Source: Schistocerca nitens
Taxonomy: Eukaryota > Arthropoda > Insecta > Orthoptera > Acrididae
Reading direction: 5' to 3'
NCBI RefSeq assembly: GCF_023898315.1
Contig: NC_064623.1
Coordinates: 21,845,640 to 21,909,639, forward strand
Length of the DNA stretch: 64,000 nt
Under the pieces are notes generated by a model. That model ran no database searches. It was not told the origin of the DNA and saw only the letters and a program-made list of their open reading frames with translations. The position numbers and the translations under genes were made by a program. Below, piece after piece: positions 12,728 through 24,640 of the stretch. Positions within the stretch are counted from its first letter, which is position 1, and every line of letters starts with the position of its first letter.

Positions 12728-13515
12728 TCTGTTAAATGCTGTACACTAGAACGCCGGTATGGCTATAAAAACCTTTTAAATGCTACTCATACTGTTTTTC
12801 AAGATGTCCTTTAAGACAGCGTAAGCTTCTCCTTTCACATCGGCGATCTCTTGACCATGTTACTTATTAATACACAATATTTTAGAAGAACATTATCGTG
12901 GTCTAAAAATGAAATTGCAACGCTATAAATAAGCTATTCGCGAATAATTCCAAAAGCTATAATCGTAGAAACATATTTCTAAACAGGATGAATGTCTGAC
13001 ATTTTCCTGTACGTTGGCCTTGCTGGTGCTTGCAACAACCTCGAATGCATTTGGAATTTTTTGTGATGGCAAAAAGTCTCCCTTTAATTATCCTTTCAAA
13101 GGAGACCCCATAAACTCATTCTCTGATTCCCATTCACAATCTTCGGATTGGAAATTATCTCAACAAATCCCTGCATTATTCACATTTCAGTTCTTTTATA
13201 ACAAGGCACCCATGAGCGCTGCAGTTCCCTTATCTTTCGGAAATCGGTGGTAAACGACGTAAGCAGTTTTATGAGAAGCGTTATAGCATTCAGTAATAGC
13301 ACAATGTTTTCTACTTTCGCTCATAATACGACAAAAAGTACAGCAAATAAGCAATTACTGCAGTGTATCTGTTTCTACGCAGGGATCTGGGAATTTGCGT
13401 TAACAATGTTCGTGCAGTGTTCTCGCGTACCGCTTCTTGCTTCCCGTATTCCTAATGACGTCACGGCGTTTCGCCAGCAGTCTGCGTAGGAAGCCAATAC
13501 GGCATCGCCTGCGTA
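12728..13515. other. unrelated DNA inside LINE copy 1
   Basis: LINE similarity stops near 12727 and resumes near 13516 at a point about 800 bases further along the element. The DNA in between has no recognisable coding or repeat signature. It may be an insertion with a deletion, or a join between two partial LINE copies. Confidence 0.4.
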
Positions 13516-14013
13516 AGAATTTAGAAGCTTATTTCACTAGGGAAAAGATAGATACCGCCTACAGGAAAATTAAAGAGGCCTTTAAGGAAAAGGGAAGCAA
13601 CTGTATGAATATCAAGAATTCAGATGGAATAACAGTCCTAAGCAAGGAAGGGAAATTTGGAAGGCGGAAGGAGTATATAGAGGCTCGTTACACGGGAGAT
13701 GAATTTGCAGGCAATATTGTAGAAATGAAAGAAGATATAGATGAAAATGAGATAGAAGATCTGACACTGTGAGACGCATTTGACTCTGAAAGATCGAAGT
13801 CGAAACAAGGCCCCGGCAGTAGACGATATTCCATCAGAACTACTGATAGCCTTGGGAGAACCAGCCATATTAAACTCTTCGATCTGGTGTGCGAGATATA
13901 TGAGACAGGCGAAATAGCCTCAGACTTCAAGAAGAATGTAAAAACTCCAAAGAAAGCTGTTGCTGACAGGTGTCAATAACTATCAGTTTAATGAGTCATA
14001 ATTGCAAAATAAC

Positions 14014-14252
14014 TCCGCCCCCAGTAGCTGAGTGGTCAGCGCGACGGAATGTCAATCCTAAGGGCCCTGGTTCGATTCCGGGTGGGTAGGAGGTTTTCTC
14101 CGGCCAGGGACTGTGTGTTGTGTTGTCCTAATCATCATCATTTCATCCCCATCGACGCGCAAGTCGCCGGAGTGGCGTCAATTGGAAAGACTTGCACCCG
14201 GCGAACTGTCTACCCGACGGGAGGTCCTAGTCACATATCATTTACATTTACG
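14014..14252 (+). mobile_element. tRNA-derived SINE (type 1)
   Basis: The head is tRNA-like: box A TAGCTGAGTGGT and box B GGTTCGATTCC. The tail runs through GGCGTCAATTGGAAAGACTT to a TTTACATTTA end. Perfect 12-bp target duplications TTGCAAAATAAC lie at 14002-14013 and 14253-14264. It is inserted in the RTE-like LINE, and the LINE reads on across the duplication. Confidence 0.92.
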
Positions 14253-14553
14253 TTGCAAAATAACGACACGAATTCCTTGCAGAAGACTTGAAAAACTTGG
14301 AAGAAGCCGACCTTAGATAAGATTAGCTTGGATTCCGGAGAAATGTAGGAGCACGTGAGTCAACACTGACCCTACGACATATTTTAGAACAAAGGTTAAG
14401 GAAAGGCAAATTTACGTTTATAGCATTTGTAGACTTAGTGAAAGCTTTTGACAATGTTTACTGGAATTTTCTCTTTGATATTCTGAAGGTAGCAGGTGTG
14501 AAATACAGGGAACGAAACGCTATTTACAAATTGTAGAGAAACCAGAAGACCGT

Positions 14554-17412
14554 GTACTGAGTGGTGGTGGGGTCACTCACGGAAAAATTCCTTTATAGTT
14601 AGTGTTAGATCTGCACGTTTTTTAGATTGAAGCCAGCTGGCAGCTCTCTTTCTGCTTAAAGGAAGACCCCCTAACAAAGGAACCACCTTCAGGGAAGGTC
14701 AGGTATCCACGTAGAGAAGGAATTAGCATATTTCATCAAAATATAAGAGGTATTAGAGATAAAGTTAGTGAACTGCTTATAGATGTTGAGTCTGACATTA
14801 TTGATATATCAGAACACCACTAAAGTAATCTGAGAGTCAGAGGAAATTTTAACAGTAAAAGGCTGTTGTACTCAAACAAATGTTACAAACTATGTAAGGG
14901 AGATAATCAAACTGCAATAGAGTGCTTTTTAAACCTCGTTAAGGAACAAGAGTGACAGCTCGTAGATGAAAAATATAATACTTGCCCTAAAACATTTCTG
15001 ATGCTCTTTGAGAGTTGCTTTCCATTAGAAAGTGCTAAACAGGGTGCTAGCAGTAAAAGGCAGCCTCGGCAGCTGCCTAGTGGGCTGACGATATAATGTA
15101 GAACGAAGTGGGAATCATATCAAAATGTTAGAAGTAGTAGCAATGAAGCTTTAGTAGCCAATTACAGTATTGTAAGGTGCTTAAAATGTTACTAGGAATG
15201 CAAACAGTATGTGGTACGCAAATAGAATAGCTAATTCACAGGATGAAATTAGAACCAAATGGTCAGCTGTGAAGGAAGCGTCTGGTCAGCAGCACAAGGT
15301 CGACAGTATGAAATCACTTCGGAGCAAAAATATTTCTGTTACTGATAAGTCAGATGTATGTCCAGTATTTAATAATCGGTTTCTGAGCATTTCTGTTGAA
15401 TTAAATAAAAACTTAGTTTCTACAGAGAATCACATAACTTTCTTGGAAAATTCCTTTCCGAGACTGATGTCTGAAGTACTCCTCTGTGATACTGACAAGG
15501 GGGAGACTGAGTCAATACTTAAATCACTGAAGACTAAGGACTCTCGTGGTTATGATGGAGTGCCTATCAGAATAGTAAAGTACTGTGCTGCACATGTTAG
15601 CCCTGTGCTTAGCCATATTTGTAACTTTTTCTTTAAGAATGGTCAGTTTCCTGAACGATTACAGTACTCAGTTGTAAAGCCGCTTTATAAAAAGGGAGAA
15701 ACGGATAATGTATACAATTTTAGACCTATTTCTATGCCATCAGCGTTTGCTAAAGTTATTGAAAAGGCTGCATATGTAAGGATAGGTGAGCATACTAAAC
15801 CACATAATTTTCTATCAAATGTGCAGTTCAGCTTTAGAAAGTGTCTAACAACTGAAAATGTTATACTCTCATTTCTCTGTGAGGTACTTGATGGATTAAA
15901 CAAAAGATTTCGAAAGCTAAGCATTTTTATTTTATTTTATTAAGGCTTTTGTTTATGTTGACCACAGAATATTGATCCAAAAGTTAGACCATTACGGAAT
16001 ACGGGAAGTAGCTCACAATTGATTTACCTCTTACTTTATCAACAGACAGCAAAATGTCGTTATTCAGGTGTTGAGAATGGCTGTGTTGTGGGGTCTGAGT
16101 GGGGCGCAGTCAACTGGGATCAGTGTTGGGGCCACTTCTGTTCCTTATTTACATAAATGATATGCCCTCTACTATTACGGGTAATTCCTAAATATCTCTG
16201 TTTGCTGATGGCATCAGCTAGGTAGTAGAGGATGTTGTGTGCAATATTAGTTCTGTTTCAAATAGAACAGTTCAAGACATAAGTTCATGGCTTGCAGAAA
16301 ATAAACTAACGCTAAATCACAGTAAGACTCATTTTTTACAGTTTCTAACACACAACTCAACAAAACACATCGTTTTAATGTCACAGAGTGGGTATATGAT
16401 TAGTGAAACTGAACAGTTCAAATTTCTGGGTGTTCAGATAAATAGTAAACTGTCGTGGAAATCCCATGTTCGGTTCAAATGGTTCAAATAGCTCTAAGTA
16501 CTATGGGACTTAACATCTGAGGTCATCAGTCCCCTAGACGTAGAACTACTTAAACATAACTAACCTAAGGACATTACACACATCTATGCCCGAGGCACGA
16601 TTCGAACCTGTGACTGTAGCGGTCGCGCGGTTCCAGACTGAAGCGCCTAGAACCGCTCGGTCACCGGGGCCGGCTCTCACGTTCGGGGTGTTGTTCAAAG
16701 ACTTAAAGCTGCCATTTTTACTATTCGAACAGTATCTGAAGTAAATGATCGTTCGACACTAAATCTGCTTTGATTATTTTCATTCGCTTATGTCATGCTG
16801 TGTTATATTTTGGGGTAACTCTTCCCATTCTTAAAGGATATTTTTGGTTCAGAAACGGGCAGTTCGGGCATTAAGTGGTGTAAGTTCGTGAAGCTCTTGT
16901 CAACCCCTGTTCACTAGTCTGGATATTCTGACACAGGCCTCTCAATATACATATTCCTCACTGTCGTTTCTTATTAACAATATCAGCTTATTCCAAAGAA
17001 TTAGCAGCATTCACTCAGTTAATACTACGCAGAAATCCAATCTGTATTTGGATTGCACTTCCTTAACTCTTGTGCAGAAAGGTGTACAGTATACTGTTGC
17101 ATCCATTTTCAATAAGCTACCTCAAGAATTCCAAAATTCACGCGCTTTCAAATCGAAACTGAAGAGTTTCCTCGTGGGTCACTCCTATTCTGCGGAGAAG
17201 TTCCTAAAAAAATTAAGCTGATTCCTATGTTATATTGTTGACTATGTGTACTTAAACTAATGGTTTGACTTTTTTCGGATTCAAAAACATTTTATTTTAT
17301 CTGTTATTACTTTTGTGTTGTAGTTCCGTGTACTGACACGTTCCATGACCTTGAAGATTTGCTCCTCAATTTGGTCCTACGGAACTTGACGTGTAAATAA
17401 AAATAAGTAAAA
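14554..17412 (+). mobile_element. CR1-like LINE copy A (5'-truncated, internally deleted)
   Basis: Matches the minus-strand copy at 23957-28515. It begins within the end of ORF1 (GGGGTCACTCACGGAAAAATTCC), keeps traces of the endonuclease (EISIFHQNIRGIRDK type), lacks most of that domain, then carries the linker and RT. A 244-codon open frame at 15209-15943 includes SRGYDGVPIRIVKY and YNFRPISMPSAFAKVIEKAAYVR (RT motifs 1-2). Later RT pieces are in several frames (ISSWLAENKLTLNHSKT at about 16270). The 3' end GTTCCGTGTACTGACACG ... ACGTGTAAATAAAAATAAG matches the other copy. It sits inside the RTE-like LINE and is itself interrupted by a SINE. Confidence 0.85.
16474..16674 (-). mobile_element. 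tRNA-derived SINE (type 2)
   Basis: On the minus strand it starts GCCGGCCCCGGTGACCGAGCGG, carries a type II tRNA-like head with box B-like GGTTCGAATCG, and ends with CCATAGTACTTAGAGC and a TTTGAACCATTTGAAC tail. Imperfect 12-bp duplications TCCCATGTTCGG (16462-16473) and TCTCACGTTCGG (16675-16686) flank it. Inserted in CR1-like copy A. Confidence 0.9.
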
Positions 17413-18883
17413 TAAGAGTCGAGCGGCACGAAGGACATGCATTGGTTGAGGAGGGGCTGAGATAGGGCTGTAGCCTATCACCGATGTTATTAAGTCCGTA
17501 CATTGACAAGCACTAAATAAAATGAAAGAAAATTTCGAGTAGGAATTACAGTTCAGGGAGAAGAAATAAAAACTATGAGATTTGCCAGTGACAATGTAAT
17601 TCTGTCAGAGACAGCAAAGGACTTGGAACAGCAGCTGAATGGAAAGAATAGTCTCTTGAAAGCGGTTTATAAAATGAACCTCAACAAAAGCAAAACATGA
17701 TAATGGGATGTAGTCGAATTAAATCAGGTGACGCTAAGGGAATTAGATTTGAAAACGAGACATTTGAACTCACAGATGAGTTTTGCTATTTTGGCAGCAA
17801 AATCTGATGATGGCAGAAGTAGGGAGGATATACACTAATCAGCCACAACATTATAATCACCTACCTAACAGCCAGTATGTCCACTTTTGGCACGGATAAT
17901 AGTGGTGAAGCATCACGGCATGGAAGCAACGAGGCCTCGGTAAGTCGCTGCAGGGAGATGTTACCACATCTGCACCCACAGCTCACCCAGTTGCCGTAAA
18001 TGTTGGGGAGTGGGGCAATGAGCTCTGGCGCCACAGTCGATCATATCCCAGATGTGCTTGATCCGGTTCAGATCTGGCAAGTTGGGCGGCCAGCACATCA
18101 ATTGGAACTCGCCACTGTTTTCCTCCAGCCACTCCCTCACACTCCTGGCCTTCTGACATGGCGCATTACCTCGGTGAAAAGTGCCGCTGCCGTCAGGAAA
18201 CACGATCGTCACGAATGAGTGTACATGGTCACCAACCAGTGTGTCACACTCCTCGGCCGTCACGGTGCCTCGCACGAGCTCCGCTGGACCCACGGTTCGC
18301 ACGTGAATGATCTTCAGACCATAATGGAGCCCCAACAGCATGTCTCCGTCCTGCTGTACAGGTGTCAAGGAGTTGTGCTCGTAGAAGAGGGCGAATTTTC
18401 GCCTTCCCATTGGCACGATGAAGAAGGTCCCGGGATTCACGAGAGCGTGCAACACTCTGCCAGTGCGGCCATGTCCGGTGCCGATGGTCACGTATCCATT
18501 TCAGTCACAGTTGCCAATGTCGTGGTGTAAACATTGGCACGTGCGTGGGTCGTCAGTGTAGAGGCACATATTTAGGAGTGTTTGATGCACTGTGTGTTCA
18601 GACACACTTGTACTCTTCCCTGCATTAAAGATTTACGTTAATTCAGCCACAGTCGGTCGCCTGTCCTGTTTTACCACTCTGCCCAGCCTGCAACGTCCGA
18701 AATCTGTGATGAGGGGTGGCCGCCGAACGCTACAACGTCTCGACGTGGTTTCACCTCGGTTTCTCCACGTGTCGAAGACACTCGCCTCAGCACTGCTCGC
18801 GCACCCGACATGTCGTGCAGTTTCCGAAGTGCTCGTGTCGAGTCTCTGGGCCATCACAATCTGCCCTCGGTCAAACTCAAATA

Positions 18884-20305
18884 CACTCCTGGAAATTGAA
18901 ATAAGAACACCGTGAATTCATTGTCCCAGGAAGGGGAAACTTTATTGACACATTCCTGGGGTCAGATACATCACATGATCACACTGACAGAACCACAGGC
19001 ACATAGACACAGGCAACAGAGCATGCACAATGTCGGCACTAGTACAGTGTATATCCACCTTTCGCAGCAATGCAGGCTGCTATTCTCCCATGGAGAGGAT
19101 CGTAGAGATGCTGGATGTAGTCCTGTGGAACGGCTTGCCATGCCATTTCCACCTGGCGCCTCAGTTGGACCAGCGTTCGTGCTGGACGTGCAGACCGCGT
19201 GAGACGACGCTTCATCCAGTCCCAAACATGCTCAATGGGGGACAGATCCGGAGATCTTGCTGGCCAGGGTCGTTGACTTACACCTTCTAGAGCACGTTGG
19301 GTGGCACGGGATACATGCGGACGTGCATTGTCCTGTTGGAACAGCAAGTTCCCTTGCCGGTCTAGGAATAGTAGAACGATGGGTTCGATGACGGTTTGGA
19401 TGTACCGTGCACTATTCAGTGTCCCCTCGACGATCACCAGTGGTGTACGGCCAGTGTAGGAAATCGCTCCCCACACCATGATGCCGAGTGTTGGCCCTGT
19501 GTGCCTCGGTCGTATGCAGTCCTGATTGTGGCGCTCACCTGCACGGCGCCAAACACGCATACGACCATCATTGGCACCAAGGCAGAAGCGACTCTCATCG
19601 CTGAAGACGACACGTCTCCATTCGTCCCTCCATTCACGCCTGTCGCGACACCACTGGAGGCGGGCTGCACGATGTTGGGGCGTGAGCGGAAGACGGCCTA
19701 ACGGTGTGCGGGACCGTAGCCCAGCTTCATGGAGACGGTTGCGAATGGTCCTCGCCGATACCCCAGGAGCAACAGTGTCCCTAATTTGCTGGGAAGTGGC
19801 GGTGCGGTCCCCTACGGCACTGCGTAGAATCCTACGGTCTTGGCGTGCATCCGTGCGTCGCTGCGGTCCGGTCCCAGGTCGACGGGCACGTGCACCTTCC
19901 GCCGACCACTGGCGACAACATCGATGTACTGTGGAGACCTCACGCCCCACGTGTTGAGCAATTCGGCGGTACGTCCACCCGGCCTCCCGCATGCCCTCTA
20001 TACGCCCTCGCTGAAAGTCCGTCAACTGCACATACGGTTCACGTCCACGCTGTCGCGGCATGCTACCAGTGTTAAAGACTGCGATGGAGCTCCGTATGCC
20101 ACGGCAAACTGGCTGACACTGACGGCGGCGGTGCACAAATGCTGCGCAGCTAGCGCCATTCGACGGCCAACACCGCGGTTCCTGGTGTGTCCGCTGTGCC
20201 GTGCGTGTGATCATTGCTTGTACAGCCCTCTCGCAGTGTCCGGAGCAAGTATGGTGGGTCTGACACACCGGTGTCAATGTGTTCTTTTTTCCATTTCCAG
20301 GAGTG
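18884..20305 (-). mobile_element. Tc1-like element B, copy 1 (complete, 1422 bp)
   Basis: Ends are CACTCCTGGAAATTGAAATA and, reversed, CACTCCTGGAAATGGAAAAA, with TA on both sides (18882-18883, 20306-20307). It has exactly the same length as copy 2 at 32766-34187. It holds one uninterrupted transposase frame and is inserted into Tc1-like element A. Confidence 0.95.
19039..20277 (-). CDS. Tc1-like transposase (element B, copy 1)
   Basis: Catalyses cut-and-paste movement of its own element at TA sites in the nucleus. The open frame is 412 codons. The likely start is the internal Met of MPRQRGREPYVQLTDF (near 20060), giving about 340 residues, the usual Tc1 length; the 70 upstream codons lie close to the inverted repeat and look non-coding. 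N-terminal paired HTH (GMREAGWTYRRIAQHVGREVSTV, then ATSQQIRDTV and SARTIRNRL), and DDE core with VVFSDESRF, LFQQDNARPH and SPDLSPIEHVWD. I count 32 residues between the second Asp and the Glu, against 34 in classical Tc1. All three catalytic residues are present. Compared with copy 2 about 11 residues differ, among them IEG/IVG, TLG/TPG and QRP/QLP. The frame is intact, but activity is not shown. Confidence 0.93.
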   Translation of the reverse strand: MTPVCQTHHTCSGHCERAVQAMITRTAQRTHQEPRCWPSNGASCAAFVHRRRQCQPVCRGIRSSIAVFNTGSMPRQRGREPYVQLTDFQRGRIEGMREAGWTYRRIAQHVGREVSTVHRCCRQWSAEGARARRPGTGPQRRTDARQDRRILRSAVGDRTATSQQIRDTVAPGVSARTIRNRLHEAGLRSRTPLGRLPLTPQHRAARLQWCRDRREWRDEWRRVVFSDESRFCLGANDGRMRVWRRAGERHNQDCIRPRHTGPTLGIMVWGAISYTGRTPLVIVEGTLNSARYIQTVIEPIVLLFLDRQGNLLFQQDNARPHVSRATQRALEGVSQRPWPARSPDLSPIEHVWDWMKRRLTRSARPARTLVQLRRQVEMAWQAVPQDYIQHLYDPLHGRIAACIAAKGGYTLY

Positions 20306-20842
20306 TAGGTCGCGGGCCTTCCCCGCTCTACACACGGCCAGGATGCTTACTGATAGTACATGCACCGCGCGTGTGTCTTACTAGCAGTCATTCCTTGCCA
20401 AGTGATGTTGCTATTGCCTGGGCGGGTTTATACCGATGCTAGGCCGGTGGTCATAATGTTATGACTGATCAATGTAAAATGGACATTGGCAATGCCAAGG
20501 AAAGCATACCTGAAGAGAAATTTGTCAACATCCGGTATAGGTTTGAGTGTTAGGAAGTCTTGTTTTGAAGGTATTTGTCTGGAGTGTAGCCATGTATGGA
20601 AGCGAATCATGGACGATAAACAGTTTGTACAAAAAGAGAATAGAAGCTTTTGAAATGTGATGTTACAGAAGAACGTCGAAGATTAAATGGGTAGATCACG
20701 TAACTAATTAAGAGGTGCCAAATAGAAATGCGCAGACAAGAAATTAGAGGCACAACTTGACCAAAAGCGTACATTCTGAGACGCTAAGGGATCGCCAGTA
20801 TAGTACTGCAGGAAAGTGTGGGATGTAAGTAAGCAGATTCAG

Positions 20843-21091
20843 GTGGTGGTGGTGGTTAGTGTTTAACGTCCCGTCGACAACGAGGTCATTAGAGACGGAG
20901 CGCAAGCTCGGGTTAGGGAAGGATTGGGAAGGAAATCGGCCGTGCCCTTTCAAAGGAACCATCCCGGCATTTGCCTGAAGCGATTTAGGGAAATCACGGA
21001 AAACCTAAATCAGGATGACCGGAGACGGGATTGAACCGTCGTCCTCCCGAATGCGAGTCCAGTGTGCTAACCACTGCGCCACCTCGCTCGG
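20843..21091 (-). mobile_element. tRNA-derived SINE (type 3)
   Basis: On the minus strand: CCGAGCGAGGTGGCGCAGTGG head, box A TGGCGCAGTGGTTAGCAC, box B GGTTCAATCCC, a body with CCTGATTTAGGTTTTCCGTG, and a GGTGGT-type simple end. Perfect 13-bp duplications TAAGCAGATTCAG at 20830-20842 and 21092-21104. Inserted in the 3' part of RTE-like copy 1. Confidence 0.93.
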
Positions 21092-21215
21092 TAAGCAGAT
21101 TCAGAACGACATAGGTTGCAGTTGTTATTAGGAAACGAAGGGGCTTGCACACGATAGTGTAGCATGTAGGGCTGCATCAAACCATTCTTCGGACTGAAGA
21201 CCACAACAACAGCAA

Positions 21216-22169
21216 TGTTTTACAAAACAAGATGTTGTCGTATTTCTATGTCGTAAGACTGAAAACGTTATCATGCGATGGATGGCGGGTGTGCATGGAA
21301 CTCTGTGACACGAGAGAGGCGGGAATCGCGGCGTTTAGGCGATCGCTGTTGCTGCTACGCCGCCTCCGTTGCGGGGTCGCCATCCGCTGCACTCATCACC
21401 GCAGATCTGGTCTTCATTGTTTAGAACAGTCACTCATCCGGGTTGGTATGCAGCTCACTTGTAGGCCTTGGTCGAGCATCCGTACATTTCAGTTTAGAAT
21501 GTGTAGTACTAAAGGACTCACTGCCCTCCGCTTATTTCAACACCCCAATGATTTCAACAACCCTTAAGTGAAAATACTTTATTTCGTACTGCCTCACAAG
21601 CGCTGAAAGTGATATATGGATTAATTAAAAATTACCCGCGAGCTGTGGCTGTTGGTGGGCGAGACATACGTCTGCTGGTTGCGATGTCTCCAGGCTACCT
21701 GAGGCATTCGCTCTCAATGGTTGTCTTGCAGCATCTGAGGGGAGAAAAGACCTGGAAAGTCCTGTTCCTCACACACGATGTTACAATATTTCCTGCCTGG
21801 GAGCGGATTATACTGGGCAGACTCACTCTCCAGTTTGGAAAATGCGGCTAGATGGCACTCAGAGTGGCAAGTGAACTATGGAACACACCATATTTCCACA
21901 CTAAATTGAGTCTTGTCATTTTACAAGATAAACCTAAATTTAACAAATAACAAAGTGGAAACGTAAATTCCAAACAAGAAAAACAAGAAAAATTTAACTA
22001 GAGACAGTATCGAGGCATATAAAAATGAAATAATCTGAGAATTAGAATACACATATCAACAAAATATTACTATCACACTTCATATGAAACATGAAGGGTA
22101 CTAAAGTGTAACACATATACAAAAAGCAATTAATATTAATGTCATATCGCATAAGAGACATTAAAGGTG
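21216..22169. other. no recognised gene; left edge of the BEL fossil
   Basis: Between the 3' end of RTE-like copy 1 and the first readable BEL/Pao protein. Part of it (about 21600-22169) may be the 3' untranslated region or LTR of the BEL element, but I cannot find a matching second LTR. Confidence 0.35.
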
Positions 22170-23051
22170 CTAACATGTAAGACGTAAAAGCAACATAAGT
22201 ATTACTGTCACAAAACACATGAAACTTAGGAAATCAATATTGGCAACAGATTTTGCTAGACGCCTCTTGATCTGCCCAATAGCAGTTTTCGCCATAACTA
22301 CACTGACACGCTTTTCAGGTTCAGGGAACAGCTGCTTGACGACACCCAGTCTCCATACCAAGGAAGGCAAGTTATCCCCCCCTTGACCAGCACACGATTG
22401 CCGATCTGGGGCTCCTGGGCTCGTGTCGATCTACTGTGTTGCTGCAGCTGATGCAGGTACTCAGTCGACCACCTCTGATGCAGCTGCTGTACAGGTTGCC
22501 ACCTGTGCAACCTGTTGACAGAAATCTCGAGGATAGGGGGTCCAGGAGGGGCACAAAGTGACTGTCCGATCAGGAAACGACCAAGAGTGAGAGCAGACAG
22601 AGCATTTATGTCACGAGAGGGAGCCCACAACGGCAATGAATTTAGGCGTGCTTCTACCTGTCAGTTCTTCAAATAGTACTGTATTGTCAATGACACGCTT
22701 GAGATGTGACTATATGTTTGACTCCTGCTTCCCACAATCGACCGAAGTGGGGGGCACGAGGTGGAGTAAAATATTAAATAATACTGTCTCAGGCCGAAAA
22801 GTTCACTATACTTTCAACTGTAGCCTTGTCACAGAAAATGTACCTACAAATATGGTACCATTACCACTATATATGTGAGAAGGTTTTCTTCTTCTCGCAA
22901 TGAATGACGTGAGAGTAGCTACACGTGATCTGGTTACTAAGTCGGTGACTAACTGTAGGTGGATGGCTTTGGTTCCTATGTAAATAAATAAAGCAATAAA
23001 GGCTCTGGTAGTAATGTTACTCTGTCTTACACCATCCTTCACTGTAACAGG

Positions 23052-23252
23052 ACCTGCCGGCCGGTGTGGCCGAGTGATTCTAGGCGCTTCAGTCTGGAAC
23101 CGCGTGACCGCTACAGTCGCAGGTTCGAATCCTGCCTCGGACATGGATGTGTGTGATGTCCTTAGGTTAGTTAGTTTTAGCAGTTCTAAGTTCTGGGGGA
23201 CTGATGACCTCAGACGCTAAGACCCATAGTGCTCAGAGCCATTTGAACCATT
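23052..23252 (+). mobile_element. tRNA-derived SINE (type 2)
   Basis: Starts ACCTGCCGGCCGGTGTGGCC, with box A TGGCCGAGTGATTCTAGG, box B GGTTCGAATCC, a body with GTCCTTAGGTTAGTTAG, and end CAGAGCCATTTGAACCATT. 9-bp duplications TGTAACAGG at 23043-23051 and 23253-23261. Inserted in the BEL fossil. Confidence 0.92.
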
Positions 23253-24158
23253 TGTAACAGGGCTGGGATGGACGAGACTGGTTTACTCTACATGCTGGTA
23301 GGTGGCCCATAAGTTGAACTGCAGCCTGGGACTGCAAGTATTTCAAACATTTCCCGATGACTCCTTTGACTTTGTTGCACCCATTGGGAATTCAAAACCT
23401 CCTACACAACACAGAAAGCGAAAACTATGACACAGCATACAACAAATGTTCATATACAAACACCATGAGAATTTATCATGCCTAGTTGGTGCGATGTCGC
23501 TCATCATATGGTGCGTTGGCACTCATCAGCCTCCCTCCCACTCGTAAAATAGCTTCTGGGTCAATTGGTGCATGCAAATCTCTTAATTCGCTAGTATGAG
23601 GAATAGAAGAACTGGCCTTCAACAATGCGATCTCTCTGCCATAATCATCATGTTGAACTATCATAAAGACTCTTTTGATAGCGTTTTGGCATTCCTGTGG
23701 GGTGAGTGGCCCAGTTATCCTCTCTGTTTGTTGCAGCCTTATATTGTTAACAAACCTCAGCGTACAAGCAAAACCCCTGTAGGTTTTCTTGAAAGAGGAA
23801 TATTTACACGGCAGTTCAGCATCAAGCTTAGTAACGGACACCAAAGATACCTACACACACCTTTCTGGCGCATCTTATACCACCTGTGAAGGACAACTGC
23901 TGTAGTCCAGGTCATAGCTGAATAGTCATTATGGGTAGAGCACCACTGCAAAAGTGAGCCCATATTTATTTATTTATGTATTTATTGTTCCGTGGGACCA
24001 AATGAAGGAGAAGTCTCCATGGTCATGGAACGAGTCAATACATGAAATTATAACACGATATTAGAAACAGATAAAATGAAATATAAAAAAAAAACATATT
24101 CAGGTGACAAGTCGTAAGTTTAAATAAAGAAAATCAACAATGTAACACTGGAATTTGC

Positions 24159-24554
24159 TTAATTTTTTAGCTCTTCCAGGAGCTCCTCGACAGAATAGAA
24201 GGAGTGAGCCATGAGGAAACTCTTCAGTTTAGACTTAAAAGAGTTTGGGCTACTGCTAAGATTTTTGAGTTCTTGTGGTAGCTTATTGAAAATGGGTGCA
24301 GCAGAATACTGCACTCCTTTCTGCACAAGAGTCAAGGAAGTGCATTCCACATGCAGATTGGATTTCTGCCTAGTATTAACTGAGTGAAAGCTGCTAACTC
24401 TTGAGAATAGGCTAATATTGCTAACAACAAACGACATTAAAGAAAATATATACTGTGAGGGCAATGTCAGAATTCTCAGACTATTGAATAGGGGTCGACA
24501 AGAGGTTCTCGAACTTACACCACATATAGCTCGAACTGCCCGTTTTTGAGCCAA
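24159..24554 (-). pseudogene. C-terminal domain of CR1-like ORF2 (copy B)
   Basis: 131 codons: QKRAVRAICGVSSRTSCRPL, then a region with NTRQKSNLHV and FNKLPQELKNL. This is the usual C-terminal tail of CR1/Jockey-type ORF2 proteins, of unknown function. It is separated from the RT frame (24641-25468) by a short break. The stop is the natural end of ORF2. Confidence 0.8.
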
Positions 24555-24640
24555 AATACCCTTTTTGAATCAGAAAAATTACCCCAAAAAATAATACCAT
24601 ACGACATAAGCATATGAAAATATGCGAAGTAGACTACTTT

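Larger units (their letters stand above)
17833..20474 (-). mobile_element. Tc1-like element A, dead, with a second Tc1 inside
   Basis: Terminal inverted repeats CACTAATCAGCCACAACATT (left) and, reversed, CATTGATCAGTCATAACATT (right), each next to a TA target (17831-17832, 20475-20476). Without the inner element it is about 1.2 kb. The transposase is read on the minus strand: FDRGQIVMAQRL (start region, about 18880) and a 176-codon C-terminal frame at 17961-18491. The catalytic core is lost: the usual QDNAPCH is HRGNAPCQ and the usual NPIEHIWD is NRIKHIWD, so the second Asp and the Glu are both changed. It lies in RTE-like copy 1. Confidence 0.9.
12510..21215 (+). mobile_element. RTE-like LINE copy 1, split by five insertions
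   Basis: Pieces of one LINE appear in order and in one orientation: endonuclease part (12510-12727, VYMPTSSG and EEMYDEIKEII), linker/RT (13516-14013 and 14265-about 14553, including FVDLVKAFDNV), RT active-site area (17413-17832), C-terminal part (20477-20842) and the 3' end GACTGAAGACCACAACAACA (21105-21215). Comparison with copy 2 (48253-50622) shows they are the same family, with an estimated 15-20% divergence. Interrupting elements are a SINE (14014-14252), a CR1-like LINE, a Tc1-like element and a SINE (20843-21091). About 800 bases of LINE are replaced by unrelated DNA at 12728-13515. Many stops; dead copy. Confidence 0.85.

Noticed and set aside
13014-13489. Two plus-strand frames of 79-80 codons
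   Set aside because: They lie in the unexplained DNA within LINE copy 1 and show no resemblance to any family.
19396-20442. Plus-strand frames of 100-200 codons over the Tc1 element B copy 1 (and the mirrored set at 32659-33593)
   Set aside because: They are antisense shadows of the transposase frame in GC-rich DNA.
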